Notes: generated by a model not told the origin, from the sequence alone. Numbered from the stretch's first letter, positions 1 to 8,530 are shown. The stretch is DNA of 64,000 nucleotides from Flavobacterium sp. 102 (GCF_003634615.1 NZ_RBKX01000001.1:806001-870000), one strand, 5' to 3'. A program made the numbers and translations.

Positions 1-305
1 ACGTTACTTTAGAAATCGACCCAAGAAGCGCGACCACAATTATGGTAGTTTCTGGCGGATATCCAGAAGATTACGGAAAAGGTTTTGAAATTACCGGAAT
101 TGAAAATGTAGAAGATTCATTAGTTTTTCACGCCGGAACTAAAATCGAAAACGGCAAAATAGTAACCAACGGTGGAAGAGTGTTGGCAGTCACTTCTTTT
201 GGAGACAACTTTCAAGAGGCCATAAAAAAATCTTACCAAAATATAGACAAGCTACATTTTGATAAGATGTATTTTAGAAAAGATATCGGTTTCGATCTAG
301 CTTAA
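1..305 (+). CDS. purD: phosphoribosylamine-glycine ligase, C-terminal part (partial)
   Basis: This is the end of GAR synthetase, which joins glycine to 5-phosphoribosylamine in de novo purine synthesis. The reading frame is open from base 3 with no start in the window, so the gene begins upstream. The visible roughly 100 residues (GYPEDYGKGFEI, then VFHAGTK, GGRVLAVTSFGD) match the C-terminal domain of PurD, including the family's VLAVT segment near the end. The stop overlaps by 9 bases the end of the convergent small gene on the opposite strand. The call rests on recognising the family; the ATP-grasp core is outside the window. Confidence 0.9.
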   Translation, partial: VTLEIDPRSATTIMVVSGGYPEDYGKGFEITGIENVEDSLVFHAGTKIENGKIVTNGGRVLAVTSFGDNFQEAIKKSYQNIDKLHFDKMYFRKDIGFDLA

Positions 306-527
306 GAAAGAATGAGCCGTAGTGTCTTGGTTTTCTTCGTTGTTGTCTTGATGCTTCTTCAATTCTTTACACCAGTAAACGATGTATTTGCAACAAACAA
401 TGATTAAAACCCAACTAATGATATTGGCTAACCACCAATTGCTTAATTCTAATGCGCGCAACCAATCTAGTGGTTTGAATAAAAAGTCTACGAATAAAGT
501 TTGAATGCCTTCAAAAAATGCTTTCAT
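297..527 (-). CDS. small membrane protein, DUF6341-like
   Basis: A 76-residue protein of unknown function. It starts with an amphipathic stretch (MKAFFEGIQTLFVDFLFKPL), followed by one hydrophobic helix around residues 32-52 and a charged, Asn/Glu-rich tail ending AHSFLS. It resembles the short Flavobacteriaceae family DUF6341, often found near purD and upp as here. Its 3' end overlaps the purD stop by 9 bases on the opposite strand. A promoter-like TACATTTG with a TTG 19 bases further upstream lies just before it, inside the start of the divergent next gene. No enzymatic motif is visible. Confidence 0.75.
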   Translation of the reverse strand: MKAFFEGIQTLFVDFLFKPLDWLRALELSNWWLANIISWVLIIVCCKYIVYWCKELKKHQDNNEENQDTTAHSFLS

Positions 528-552
528 TTTATAAAATGTTATATTTACAGCA

Positions 553-582
553 CAAATGTATAAAATATCCTCATGATAACAA
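553..582 (-). promoter_or_regulatory. Bacteroidota promoter for the small DUF6341-like gene
   Basis: Read on the minus strand, TTG (582-580), a 19-base spacer, then TACATTTG (560-553) fits the Flavobacterium promoter TTG-N17-23-TAnnTTTG. It ends 25 bases before the ATG at 527. It overlaps the first codons of the divergent DUF6427-like gene. Not experimentally supported. Confidence 0.55.
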
Positions 583-1502
583 GTGTTTTTAAAAAATCTA
601 CAATTCTAAATTATTCGCTAATTGTAATTTTAGTATTGTTTTTCTTTTTTCTACATAAATCGAGTGACCTTCACCCGAAAAATTTATCCGATGGATTTCT
701 AAATACTATTGAAGCATTGGTCTTATTATTAGCGTCTCTTTTCTTAGTTAATTTTATTGTAAAAAAAAATGGATTAACAAAAGACAGCAGTTTTGCCATT
801 CTCTTTTTCTTGCTTTTCCTGGCCCTTTTTCAGTCAATTTTTAACAATACGAATATATTATTTGCCAATTTTTTTCTGTTATTGGCCATCAGAAGATTAA
901 TTTCTTTGCAGACCTTAAAACAACCCAAAGAAAAGATTTTTGATGCATCCATTTGGATTTTTATTGCCGCCTTATTCCATTTTTGGTGTATACTTTTTAT
1001 CGTTTTAGTCTATATTTCTATCATCTTTCACGTGTCGAGAGATTATAGAAATTGGCTTTTACCATTCGTAGCCTTTGTAACTACAGCGGTAGTTTTTTTC
1101 GCCGCGGCTTTGTTTTTTGATAAAACATGGATAGACCATATTTTTAATCAAACGCGAATGAATTTTGAGCTTGATTATTTTACTAATAATTATCAAAATG
1201 TGGCGCTTTCTTTTTATTCCGTAATTGCCTTATACTTTGTTTTTTCAACAATTTTCACAGTATCAAACAGACCACTTATTTTACAAGCATCGTATAAAAA
1301 AATGATTTTGGCCTTTATCGTTGGAGTGATTGTTTTTCTAATTTCTCCCGATAAAAATAACAGTATGTTGATTTTTACCCTAATGCCTTTGTCTTTAATG
1401 TGTACCAATAACATTGAGTTTTCTCAAAACAAGATGTATAAAGAGATTGTATTGTTAATACTAATTTTAGGAAGTTTTTTTATCTTTTTTGCTCAGTTAT
1501 AA
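573..1502 (+). CDS. multi-spanning membrane protein, DUF6427-like
   Basis: A 309-residue, strongly hydrophobic protein with about eight to ten predicted membrane helices separated by very short loops. It resembles the Flavobacteriaceae family DUF6427, whose function is unknown. Gene order with the DUF6341-like gene on one side and upp on the other is typical of the group. Its last bases overlap the end of the convergent upp gene by 6 bases. The start is the ATG at 573 with the Asn/Lys-rich N-terminus ITSVFKKST before the first helix. No catalytic motif is seen. Confidence 0.8.
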   Translation: MITSVFKKSTILNYSLIVILVLFFFFLHKSSDLHPKNLSDGFLNTIEALVLLLASLFLVNFIVKKNGLTKDSSFAILFFLLFLALFQSIFNNTNILFANFFLLLAIRRLISLQTLKQPKEKIFDASIWIFIAALFHFWCILFIVLVYISIIFHVSRDYRNWLLPFVAFVTTAVVFFAAALFFDKTWIDHIFNQTRMNFELDYFTNNYQNVALSFYSVIALYFVFSTIFTVSNRPLILQASYKKMILAFIVGVIVFLISPDKNNSMLIFTLMPLSLMCTNNIEFSQNKMYKEIVLLILILGSFFIFFAQL

Positions 1503-2150
1503 TTTACTGCCGTAAGCCAAATCACCGGCATCACCCAAACCGGGAACGATGTAGTTTTTCTCATTGAGTTTCTCATCTAAAGCAGCAACCCAAAGATGAC
1601 AGTTTTTCGGTAGATTTTTTTCTAGAAATGCTATGCCTTCCGGTGCGGCAATTACAACGGCAATGTGAATTTCCTTTGGTTTTTGTTCCAAATGTAATTT
1701 ATTCAAAACGGCTACTAAAGATTGTCCGGTGGCCAACATCGGGTCAATTAAAATCAGATTTTTATTTTCAAAAGACGGCGCTGCTTGGTATTCGACCAAA
1801 ATATCAAACTTATCATCGTTGTTATAATGATGGCGATAAGCAGAAACAAATCCGTTTTCGGCATTGTCAAAAATATTCATAAAACCGGTATGTAAAGCCA
1901 ATCCGGCACGAAGTATGGAACATAAAACTACATGGTCAGCAATGGTAGTCGTGTGTTTTATCCCCAAAGGCGTTTGTACCTCAATGTTTTTATATTCTAA
2001 AGTTTTGCTCAATTCATAAGCCATAATCTCACCAATGCGCTCGATGTTTTTTCGAAAACGCATGCTGTCTTTTTGAATGTTGACATCGCGAATTTGGGCC
2101 AAAAAATGATTGAGAATACTATTCTGCTCTGAAATGTAATGAATGTGCAT
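1497..2150 (-). CDS. upp: uracil phosphoribosyltransferase
   Basis: This cytoplasmic enzyme salvages uracil by making UMP and pyrophosphate from uracil and PRPP. The 217-residue protein has the PRPP-binding loop at about residues 136-144 (DPMLATGQS), an upstream CSILRAGLAL segment, and the uracil-binding C-terminal region around PGLGDAGDLAYG. The length is close to the family norm of 208-220. The start MHIHYISEQNS matches the flavobacterial form. It ends in a 6-base convergent overlap with the DUF6427-like gene. The adjacent purD fragment makes this a nucleotide-metabolism neighbourhood. Confidence 0.95.
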   Translation of the reverse strand: MHIHYISEQNSILNHFLAQIRDVNIQKDSMRFRKNIERIGEIMAYELSKTLEYKNIEVQTPLGIKHTTTIADHVVLCSILRAGLALHTGFMNIFDNAENGFVSAYRHHYNNDDKFDILVEYQAAPSFENKNLILIDPMLATGQSLVAVLNKLHLEQKPKEIHIAVVIAAPEGIAFLEKNLPKNCHLWVAALDEKLNEKNYIVPGLGDAGDLAYGSKL

Positions 2151-2192
2151 GGACGACTTTAATTTTGTATGTTATGGTAAAAGTATAAAAAC

Positions 2193-2200
2193 TATCTTTG
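2193..2200 (+). promoter_or_regulatory. -7 promoter element TATCTTTG before the DUF4254 gene
   Basis: A perfect TAnnTTTG match lies 84 bases before the ATG at 2285. No TTG is found at the usual 17-23 base distance upstream, so the -33 half is weak. The transcript would have a leader of about 75 bases containing two small hairpins, GACC-TTTT-GGTC (2208-2219) and CCGTT-N6-AACGG (2238-2253). Confidence 0.5.
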
Positions 2201-2284
2201 CACCAGAGACCTTTTGGTCGAATTTTATGTACCCGAGCCGTTAAGGTGAACGGAACGAAGTTAAATAAAATAAAAATCTAAGCT

Positions 2285-2890
2285 ATGTTTTCACAATTTG
2301 CATTTCCTATTTTCGAGCAAAGTATAAAAGATTACCACGTTATTGACGATGTGTATCAACCTACATTAAACCCTTATACTAAAGGAACTATCGAATATTT
2401 ATTGTATGCCAAAAACTGGGTAGACACCGTTCAATGGCATTATGAAGATATTATTCGTGACCCAAATATTGATCCGGTAGCCGCTTTGGTTTTGAAAAGA
2501 AAAATCGATGCTTCAAACCAAGTTCGTACCGATATGGTAGAATATATCGACAGCTATTTTTTGCAAAAACACAAAGACGTTCAAGTAAAACCAAATGCGA
2601 AAATCAATACCGAAAGTCCGGCATGGGCTATCGACCGTTTATCCATCTTGGCGTTGAAAATTTACCACATGAATGAAGAAGCGACTCGTGCTGAAGCTTC
2701 ACCCGAACACAGAGCGAAATGTCAAGAAAAATTGAATGTATTGTTGGACCAAAAAAGCGATATGTTTATTTCTATCAACGATTTGTTGACCGATATTGAA
2801 AACGGCGATAAATTCATGAAAGTGTACAAGCAAATGAAAATGTACAACGACGACGATTTGAATCCGGTGTTGTATCAAAATAAGAAATAA
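2285..2890 (+). CDS. DUF4254 domain-containing protein
   Basis: A 201-residue soluble protein resembling DUF4254, a Bacteroidota family often next to glycosyltransferases and of unknown biochemical role. It has no signal peptide or membrane helix and is rich in charged helical segments (for example VLKRKIDASNQVRTDMVEYID). It is followed after 12 bases by a GT9 glycosyltransferase, so the two are probably co-transcribed and may share a role in envelope glycan assembly. That role is inference from context. A TAnnTTTG element and a structured leader precede it. Confidence 0.8.
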   Translation: MFSQFAFPIFEQSIKDYHVIDDVYQPTLNPYTKGTIEYLLYAKNWVDTVQWHYEDIIRDPNIDPVAALVLKRKIDASNQVRTDMVEYIDSYFLQKHKDVQVKPNAKINTESPAWAIDRLSILALKIYHMNEEATRAEASPEHRAKCQEKLNVLLDQKSDMFISINDLLTDIENGDKFMKVYKQMKMYNDDDLNPVLYQNKK

Positions 2891-2902
2891 ATCCCGACGC
2901 AT

Positions 2903-3946
2903 TTGTCAAACCCAATCCAACATATAGCCGTCATCCGATTGTCAGCCATGGGCGATGTCGCGATGACGGTTCCTGTTATCAGAGCATTTGTGCACCAAAA
3001 TCCGGGAGTAAAAATCACCGTGGTTTCGCGTCCGTTTTTCCAACCTTTTTTTGACGAAATTCCCAATGTCAGTTTTTTTGCCGTTGATGTCAAAGGAAGA
3101 CATAGTGGCTTTTTCGGATTAGTCCGATTGTATTCTGATTTAAAAAAACTGAACATTGATGCCGTTGCTGATTTGCATAACGTGCTGCGTTCTATTGTCG
3201 TTCGAAATTTATTCGCGTTAAGCGGAAAAAAAGTAGCACACACTGATAAAGGTAGAGCCGATAAAAGAGCCTTAACTCGTGCCGAAAACAAAATCTTCGA
3301 ACCGGTAAAATCAATGTTGGAAAGACATGTTGAAACTTTTAAAAAGCTCGATTTTTTTGTCGATTTAGACAATCCGATATTCCCCGAAAAAGCGATTTTA
3401 TCCGCTGATATCCTAAAAGTTTCTAGCGAAAAAGAAACACTAAAATGGATTGGAATCGCGCCATTTGCCCAATATGACAGCAAAGTTTATCCGTTAGATT
3501 TAATGCAAAAAGTGGTTGATGATTTGGCTAAAAATCAGACTTATAAAATATTCCTTTTTGGCGGTGGCAAAAAAGAAATAGCGCAATTAAACATTTTGGC
3601 AACAACCAAAGAAAATGTAATTGTAGTTGCAGGAAAATTATCTTTCGAACAAGAATTGCAATTGATTTCCAATTTAGACATTATGCTTTCTATGGATTCC
3701 GGAAATGCGCATATTGCAGCGATGTTAGGTGTAAATGTCATCACACTTTGGGGCGCAACGCATCCTTACGCTGGCTTCAAACCGTTCAATCAACCGATGG
3801 AAAACTGTTTGGTTTCCGATAGAGAAAAGTATCCGTTATTGCCTACCTCGGTTTACGGGAACAAAAAAGTAGTCGGTTACGAAGATGTAATGAGAACAAT
3901 ATCAGTTCAGAAAATAATAAGCAGTATTCAGTCGCATTTAGCATAA
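2903..3946 (+). CDS. glycosyltransferase family 9 (heptosyltransferase-like)
   Basis: A 347-residue protein of the ADP-heptose:LPS heptosyltransferase family (GT9), which adds sugars to the inner part of lipopolysaccharide. The N-terminus IAVIRLSAMGDVAMTVPV is the family's nucleotide-sugar fold opening. The second Rossmann domain holds IFLFGGGKKE and the donor-site segment SMDSGNAHIAAMLGV (about residues 257-271). The start is TTG at 2903: only this codon includes the full IAVIRLSAMGD strand, and the first in-frame ATG would cut it off. The acceptor cannot be told from sequence, so a symbol is withheld. Likely an operon with the DUF4254 gene. Confidence 0.88.
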   Translation: MSNPIQHIAVIRLSAMGDVAMTVPVIRAFVHQNPGVKITVVSRPFFQPFFDEIPNVSFFAVDVKGRHSGFFGLVRLYSDLKKLNIDAVADLHNVLRSIVVRNLFALSGKKVAHTDKGRADKRALTRAENKIFEPVKSMLERHVETFKKLDFFVDLDNPIFPEKAILSADILKVSSEKETLKWIGIAPFAQYDSKVYPLDLMQKVVDDLAKNQTYKIFLFGGGKKEIAQLNILATTKENVIVVAGKLSFEQELQLISNLDIMLSMDSGNAHIAAMLGVNVITLWGATHPYAGFKPFNQPMENCLVSDREKYPLLPTSVYGNKKVVGYEDVMRTISVQKIISSIQSHLA

Positions 3947-3980
3947 ACTGAACACTATTTACTGTACACTGAACACTTTT
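3947..3980. repeat. ACTGAACACT-type intergenic repeat
   Basis: The gap between two convergent genes is made almost wholly of the words CTGAACACT, CTGTACACT and TGAACACTTT. A related block (CAGTGTTCAGTT, CTGAACACTAA, TGAACACTAA) fills the gap at 37087-37154. These look like members of one short degenerate repeat family. Confidence 0.6.
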
Positions 3981-5036
3981 CTATACATCATCAAAATCCA
4001 CATAAATCTCCGAAGAAGTCGGATGTGCTTGACAAGTCAATATCAATCCGTCAGCAATTTCGCCATCAGTCAAAATCGAATTCTTTTTCATCTCAGCAGA
4101 ACCGTTAGTGATTCGTGCCAAGCAAGAACTACAAATACCGCCTTGACAAGAATAAGGCGCATCAATGCCTTGTTTTAAAGCCGCTTCCAATAAAGTTTGC
4201 TTTTGTGACATTTCAAAAGTCGTTTCTTCATCATCTACCATTACGGTAATTTTGGTATGACCTTCATGAGAAGCAGCGACAGTATTTTCAGCGGCAGTAG
4301 AAGTGGAGAACAATTCGAATTTGATGTTTTTCTCCGGAATACTGTGTTCTTTCAACACATTGGAAACCAAATTAATCATTTCCTCCGGACCGCATAAATA
4401 GAACTTGTCGAACTCTTTTTCTTTGTGTTTGTTGTTCAATACGAAGTTTACCGTTGACTTATCGATTCGGCCAAAAAGTTCGTTTTCAACTTTGGTTTGA
4501 CTGTAGACAAAGTGCACAAAAAGTCTTCCGACATATTTTAGTTGTAAGGCGTGAAGTTCATCGTGAAAGATGGTTTCTTCCGGATTTTTATTTCCGTAAA
4601 CCAATACAAAAGAGCTGTTTGGTTCGCCTTCCAAAACCGATTTTAAGATAGACATTACCGGTGTAATGCCACTTCCTGCGGCAAAAGCTGCGTAGTTTTT
4701 TAAGTTTGAAAAAGTAGGTTCAAATGTAAATCTTCCTTCGGGTTGACTTACTTCTAAAATATCACCGGCTTTCAAATTATCATTGGCAAATTTAGAAAAA
4801 TGACCACTTTTCACCGACTTAATCGAGATGCGCAATTCATCACTATTAGGTGAAGAACAAACCGAGTAAGCACGACGCACTTCTTGTCCGTCAAGCGTCA
4901 ATTTAAGATTAACGTATTGACCGGCGGTAAATTGGTAAACCGATTTTAATTCGGCCGGAATAGTAAAAGCAACAGAAATAGCGCTAGGTGTTTCGCGCTT
5001 TACTTCTTTGATATGTAATTTATAGAATGAAGACAT
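3981..5036 (-). CDS. ferredoxin reductase with C-terminal [2Fe-2S] ferredoxin domain (PaaE-like)
   Basis: A 351-residue flavoprotein: FAD domain with RRAYSVCSSP, NAD(P) domain with GSGITPVMSIL and LCGPEEMI, then a plant-type ferredoxin domain with cluster cysteines at about 297, 302, 305 and 335 (CQGGICSSC plus a distal LTCQ). Such proteins carry electrons from NADPH to an oxygenase, epoxidase or desaturase. It resembles PaaE of phenylacetyl-CoA epoxidase, but no paa genes are nearby, so the partner is unknown. I start at the ATG at 5036. The upstream ATG at 5072 would place codons across a promoter element, TACCTTTG. Confidence 0.85.
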   Translation of the reverse strand: MSSFYKLHIKEVKRETPSAISVAFTIPAELKSVYQFTAGQYVNLKLTLDGQEVRRAYSVCSSPNSDELRISIKSVKSGHFSKFANDNLKAGDILEVSQPEGRFTFEPTFSNLKNYAAFAAGSGITPVMSILKSVLEGEPNSSFVLVYGNKNPEETIFHDELHALQLKYVGRLFVHFVYSQTKVENELFGRIDKSTVNFVLNNKHKEKEFDKFYLCGPEEMINLVSNVLKEHSIPEKNIKFELFSTSTAAENTVAASHEGHTKITVMVDDEETTFEMSQKQTLLEAALKQGIDAPYSCQGGICSSCLARITNGSAEMKKNSILTDGEIADGLILTCQAHPTSSEIYVDFDDV

Positions 5037-5051
5037 GAAATTTGTTTTTTG

Positions 5052-5059
5052 CAAAGGTA
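5052..5059 (-). promoter_or_regulatory. -7 promoter element TACCTTTG of the ferredoxin reductase
   Basis: On the minus strand, TACCTTTG matches TAnnTTTG and lies 15 bases before the ATG at 5036. Its position argues against the longer reading frame starting at 5072. Confidence 0.6.
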
Positions 5060-5107
5060 ACGAACGATTCACTTTTGAGAAAATAATAATTTATACCTAA
5101 GATTTCG

Positions 5108-5135
5108 ATGTATATAAAAAACTTATGTATATTTG
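5108..5135 (+). promoter_or_regulatory. PadR promoter with direct repeats ATGTATAT
   Basis: TATATTTG (5128-5135) fits the TAnnTTTG -7 element, 20 bases before the PadR start. Two identical octamers ATGTATAT (5108-5115 and 5125-5132) are 17 bases apart, and the second overlaps the -7 box. PadR regulators usually bind sites with ATGT/ACAT half-sites and repress their own operons, so this may be an autoregulatory operator. That is inference. Confidence 0.5.
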
Positions 5136-5155
5136 AATTTCAAAAATGAAGACAA

Positions 5156-5491
5156 ATGAAAAGTTCGCAATTATACAAAGGAAGTTTAACTACAATTGTA
5201 ATGAAACTTTTAGAAGAAAACGGCAGAATGTATGGTTATGAAATCACTCAGAAAGTAAAAGAAATCACCAAAGGAGAATTAAAAATCACCGAAGGCGCAT
5301 TATATCCGGCGTTACACAAACTCGAAGCCGAAGGCGTTTTAGAAGTCGAAGTGGAAAATGTCGACAATCGTCTTAGGAAGTATTATAAATTAACTGAAAA
5401 AGGTTCGGCAGAAACCATCAACCGTTTGGCTGAACTGGATGATTTTATTAGAAATATGCAAACCTTGGTTCAACCTAAATTAGAGTATTGA
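5156..5491 (+). CDS. PadR family transcriptional regulator
   Basis: A 111-residue winged-helix repressor of the PadR-like (PF03551) type. The family motifs are present: YKGSLTTIVMKLLEE, MYGYEITQKVKE (recognition helix region) and ITEGALYPALHKLEAEG, followed by the wing RLRKYYKLTEKG. The C-terminal dimerisation part is short, as in the small s1 subfamily. Its stop sits 2 bases before the ATG of the next membrane protein, and an ABC-type permease and ATPase follow, so it most likely controls this export operon. Direct repeats in its promoter could be the operator. Confidence 0.92.
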   Translation: MKSSQLYKGSLTTIVMKLLEENGRMYGYEITQKVKEITKGELKITEGALYPALHKLEAEGVLEVEVENVDNRLRKYYKLTEKGSAETINRLAELDDFIRNMQTLVQPKLEY

Positions 5492-5493
5492 AG

Positions 5494-6186
5494 ATGAAAC
5501 TTTCTTCCGAACAAGTGGAAAGATTGTATGCTTTCACACGCCAACATTATGTAGAATATTACGATTTGCAAACCGAATTGGTCGATCATTTGGCGAATGC
5601 GATAGAAGAACAATGGGTAGAAAATCCGAAATTGTCTTTTGAAGAAGCGTTAAAGATAGAGTTCAAAAAATTCGGCGTTTTCGGGTTTATGGAAGTCGTT
5701 GAAAAAAGACAAACCGCTTTGAATAAAAAGTACAATAAATTGGTTTTAAATGAATTGAAAACTTTCTTTTCGATTCCGAAAATCATCGGAACTCTTTCGG
5801 CAACGGGTATTGTTTTTTATTTTTTAAAATCCTTTCAAGAAGGGATTTTAATTATGCAAACCATCTTTCTTTTCCTTGTGCTGCTTTATTTCGTTGGAAT
5901 GACAATGCTTTGGAAAACTAACAAAAAGAGAACCCAAAAAAGTGGTCAAAAGTGGTTGCTGAAAGAGATTATTTTTGGTTACAGTTCTTCGGCTGGATTG
6001 ATTAATTTACCACTTCAGTTTTCTATTCATTTAGGGGCAAAAAATTATCCTGATTGGGTTTTGGTACTTTATGCTTTATTTATGGTGGTCTTTTTGTTGA
6101 CAGAATACATCGTCTTGGTTTTAATTCCATCCAAAGCGGAAAAACACCTTAAAAAAACTTATCCCGAATATGAATTTGTAAACTAA
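5494..6186 (+). CDS. membrane protein with N-terminal HAAS-like region
   Basis: A 230-residue protein of unknown function. The first 70 residues (YDLQTELVDHLANAIEEQW, FEEALKIEFKKFG) look like the HAAS signalling helix bundle that commonly follows PadR regulators. About four hydrophobic helices follow (around residues 100-145 and 165-225). I choose ATG 5494, which starts 2 bases after the padR stop; an in-frame TTG at 5488 overlaps that stop. PadR-HAAS pairs are thought to sense or adjust envelope or membrane state. The domain match is by eye and should be treated as tentative. Confidence 0.75.
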   Translation: MKLSSEQVERLYAFTRQHYVEYYDLQTELVDHLANAIEEQWVENPKLSFEEALKIEFKKFGVFGFMEVVEKRQTALNKKYNKLVLNELKTFFSIPKIIGTLSATGIVFYFLKSFQEGILIMQTIFLFLVLLYFVGMTMLWKTNKKRTQKSGQKWLLKEIIFGYSSSAGLINLPLQFSIHLGAKNYPDWVLVLYALFMVVFLLTEYIVLVLIPSKAEKHLKKTYPEYEFVN

Positions 6187-6242
6187 ATTGTAACATTTTC
6201 CTATCTTTAGGAACTAATTTCGAAAACCTAAAACCACCAACT

Positions 6243-7709
6243 ATGTTCAAACATTTCATTAAGCTTGAATGGAAGTCTTTTCTTCGTTCGGCATCCTTTG
6301 GCAGTAATCTCGCGCTGAAAATCATTATGGGATTAGCAGCGCTTTATTTTATCGGCTGTTTTGCAATCATGGGAACCGCCGTTTTTTTTATCTTAAAAAA
6401 AGAAGGATTCGAGCCTTTGGTTACCATTAACAAATATTTGATTTATTATGTGTTAGTGGATTTAATCATCCGATATTTTCTTCAAAAAATGCCGGTAACG
6501 AATATCAAACCGCTATTGGTTTTGCCCATTAAAAGAAGTTCTATTGTCCACTATTCATTAGGAAAAACGATTATCTCTTTTTTCAATGTCTTGCACGCTT
6601 TTTTCTTTATTCCGTTTACCATTGTGCTTTTGGTCCAAGGTTATGGTTATCAAGCGATTTTGTGGTTTTTAGGGATGACAGCATTAATTTATACTACTAA
6701 TTTTGTCAATATTTTGGTCAATAGTAAAAACATTGTTTTCTTTACTGTTTTGGCTATTTTAGGCGGTTTAGCTGCTTCACAATATTACAATGTTTTTGAT
6801 ATTACGACTTATTCAGTAGGATTCTTCCAAGGGATGTATGATACCAATTATATGTTTCTGGTTCCTATTATTTTCGTAGCAACAGCGTATTATTTTTCTT
6901 TTAGTTATTTTAAAAACAGGTTAAATTTAGATGATGGTTTGGCTAAGAAAAGTGACTTGGCGACAACCGAAAATTTCACTTGGTTGAACCAATTCGGTAC
7001 TTTGGGAACTTTCCTCAAAAATGACATTCGATTGTTAAAAAGAAACAAACGTTCTCGAATGACACTTATTATGAGCGTCGTATTTATTTTTTATGGCTTG
7101 TTGTTTTTTACTCAATCTATCGAAGCTTATGATAATCCCGCGATGAAAGTTTTTGCAGGTATCTTTGTTTCAGGTGGATTTTTGTTCACTTTCGGTCAAT
7201 TTATACCAAGTTGGGACAGCGCTTATTACCAATTGATGATGAGTCAAAATATTCAATACCGCGAATACATCAGTTCCAAATGGTGGTTGATGGTAATCGG
7301 AACCGTGATTTCCACAGTAATAGCTTCATTTTATTTGTATTTCGGATTGCACACTTATTTGATCGTTGTCGTTGCTGCGATTTTTAATATGGGTGTCAAC
7401 TCTCATTTGGTAATGTTGGGCGGCGCTTTTGTAAAGACACCAATCGACTTAACTACCAGCAAACAAGCTTTTGGAGACAAACAAGCTTTTAATGTAAAAA
7501 CCATGTTAATCGCCATTCCAAAAATGTTGTTACCTATGGGATTGTATGCTTTAGGTTATTATTTATTTTCTCCAAATGTCGGACTAATATTCGTCGCTGG
7601 CGCGGGAGTTTTAGGTTTCGCTTTCAGAAATTATGTTTTCAAACAAATCGAGAAAATATACAAGACCGAAAAATACGCAACTATTGCAGCTTACAAACAA
7701 AAAAACTAA
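6243..7709 (+). CDS. DUF5687 family ABC-type permease
   Basis: A 488-residue integral membrane protein with about twelve hydrophobic helices and a soluble segment near residues 240-270. The N-terminus MFKHFIKLEWKSFLRSASF is characteristic of DUF5687, a Bacteroidota family that acts as the membrane half of ABC exporters. The gene lies 56 bases after the HAAS-like gene and 33 bases before an ABC ATPase, which supports a two-component transporter. The substrate cannot be inferred. No signal peptide or lipobox is present. Confidence 0.85.
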   Translation: MFKHFIKLEWKSFLRSASFGSNLALKIIMGLAALYFIGCFAIMGTAVFFILKKEGFEPLVTINKYLIYYVLVDLIIRYFLQKMPVTNIKPLLVLPIKRSSIVHYSLGKTIISFFNVLHAFFFIPFTIVLLVQGYGYQAILWFLGMTALIYTTNFVNILVNSKNIVFFTVLAILGGLAASQYYNVFDITTYSVGFFQGMYDTNYMFLVPIIFVATAYYFSFSYFKNRLNLDDGLAKKSDLATTENFTWLNQFGTLGTFLKNDIRLLKRNKRSRMTLIMSVVFIFYGLLFFTQSIEAYDNPAMKVFAGIFVSGGFLFTFGQFIPSWDSAYYQLMMSQNIQYREYISSKWWLMVIGTVISTVIASFYLYFGLHTYLIVVVAAIFNMGVNSHLVMLGGAFVKTPIDLTTSKQAFGDKQAFNVKTMLIAIPKMLLPMGLYALGYYLFSPNVGLIFVAGAGVLGFAFRNYVFKQIEKIYKTEKYATIAAYKQKN

Positions 7710-7742
7710 TTGCTATTCACTAACAACTAATTTCTCAAAAAG

Positions 7743-8441
7743 ATGATACAAGTAAATAATCTTTCAAAAACATATACTAATGGTGTTCGCGTTTTAAACA
7801 TCACCAATCTTGAAATCCCAAAAGGCCAAAGTTTTGGCTTAGTCGGAAATAACGGTGCAGGAAAAACAACTTTCTTTAGTTTATTACTCGACTTAATCCA
7901 ACCCAGTTCAGGACATATTATAAACAATAAAGTTCAAGTTAATACCAGCGAAGCTTGGAAACCTTTTACGGCAGCTTTTATTGATGAAAGCTTTCTAATC
8001 GGCTATTTAACAGCCGAAGAATATTTCTATTTTATTGGAGATTTGCGTGGGCAAAATAAAGCCGATGTTGATGCGTTACTAAAAAAGCATGAAGAATTTT
8101 TCAACGGAGAAATCCTAAACAGCCGAAAATACCTAAGAGACTTATCGAAAGGGAATATGAAAAAAGTGGGGATTATTGCCGCTTTAATCGGTAATCCTGA
8201 AGTGGTAATTTTAGACGAACCGTTTGCCAATTTAGATCCGACAACCGTAAACCGATTGAAAAAAATCATCAAAGAATTGGCTGATGATCCTAACAGAACG
8301 GTTTTGGTTTCGAGCCACGATTTGGTGCACACTGTTGAGGTTTGTAACCGAATTGTAGCCTTGCATTTGGGCGAAGTCGTAAAAGATATTCAAACTTCAC
8401 CAGAAACTTTAAAAGAGTTGGAAGCATTTTTTGCAGTCTAA
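7743..8441 (+). CDS. ABC transporter ATP-binding protein
   Basis: A 232-residue ATPase, short like the bacitracin/ABC-2 exporter class. Walker A is GNNGAGKTT (residues 35-43); the signature loop is LSKGNMKKVG, a variant of LSGGQ; Walker B is VVILDEPFANLDP; the H-loop is SSHDL. It almost certainly powers the DUF5687 permease encoded just upstream. Together with PadR and the HAAS-like protein this forms a compact regulated export operon. Transported substrate unknown. Confidence 0.93.
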   Translation: MIQVNNLSKTYTNGVRVLNITNLEIPKGQSFGLVGNNGAGKTTFFSLLLDLIQPSSGHIINNKVQVNTSEAWKPFTAAFIDESFLIGYLTAEEYFYFIGDLRGQNKADVDALLKKHEEFFNGEILNSRKYLRDLSKGNMKKVGIIAALIGNPEVVILDEPFANLDPTTVNRLKKIIKELADDPNRTVLVSSHDLVHTVEVCNRIVALHLGEVVKDIQTSPETLKELEAFFAV

Positions 8442-8530
8442 TTTTTTGCCATATCAAAAAGAAACGTATTTTTACCAGTTAGTTATACTATTTATAACTT
8501 TTTCACGTTATTATAAAAATACGTTTCGCT

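Noticed and set aside
2875..3483. 202-codon minus-strand frame opposite the GT9 gene
   Set aside because: It lies wholly antisense to a clear glycosyltransferase and has no recognisable motif.
3981..5036. Assignment as PaaE of phenylacetate degradation
   Set aside because: Domain order fits, but no paaABCD or other phenylacetate genes are nearby, so only a general reductase call is made.
5037..5072. Twelve-residue N-terminal extension of the ferredoxin reductase from ATG 5072
   Set aside because: It would cross the TACCTTTG promoter element, and the family's conserved start fits ATG 5036.
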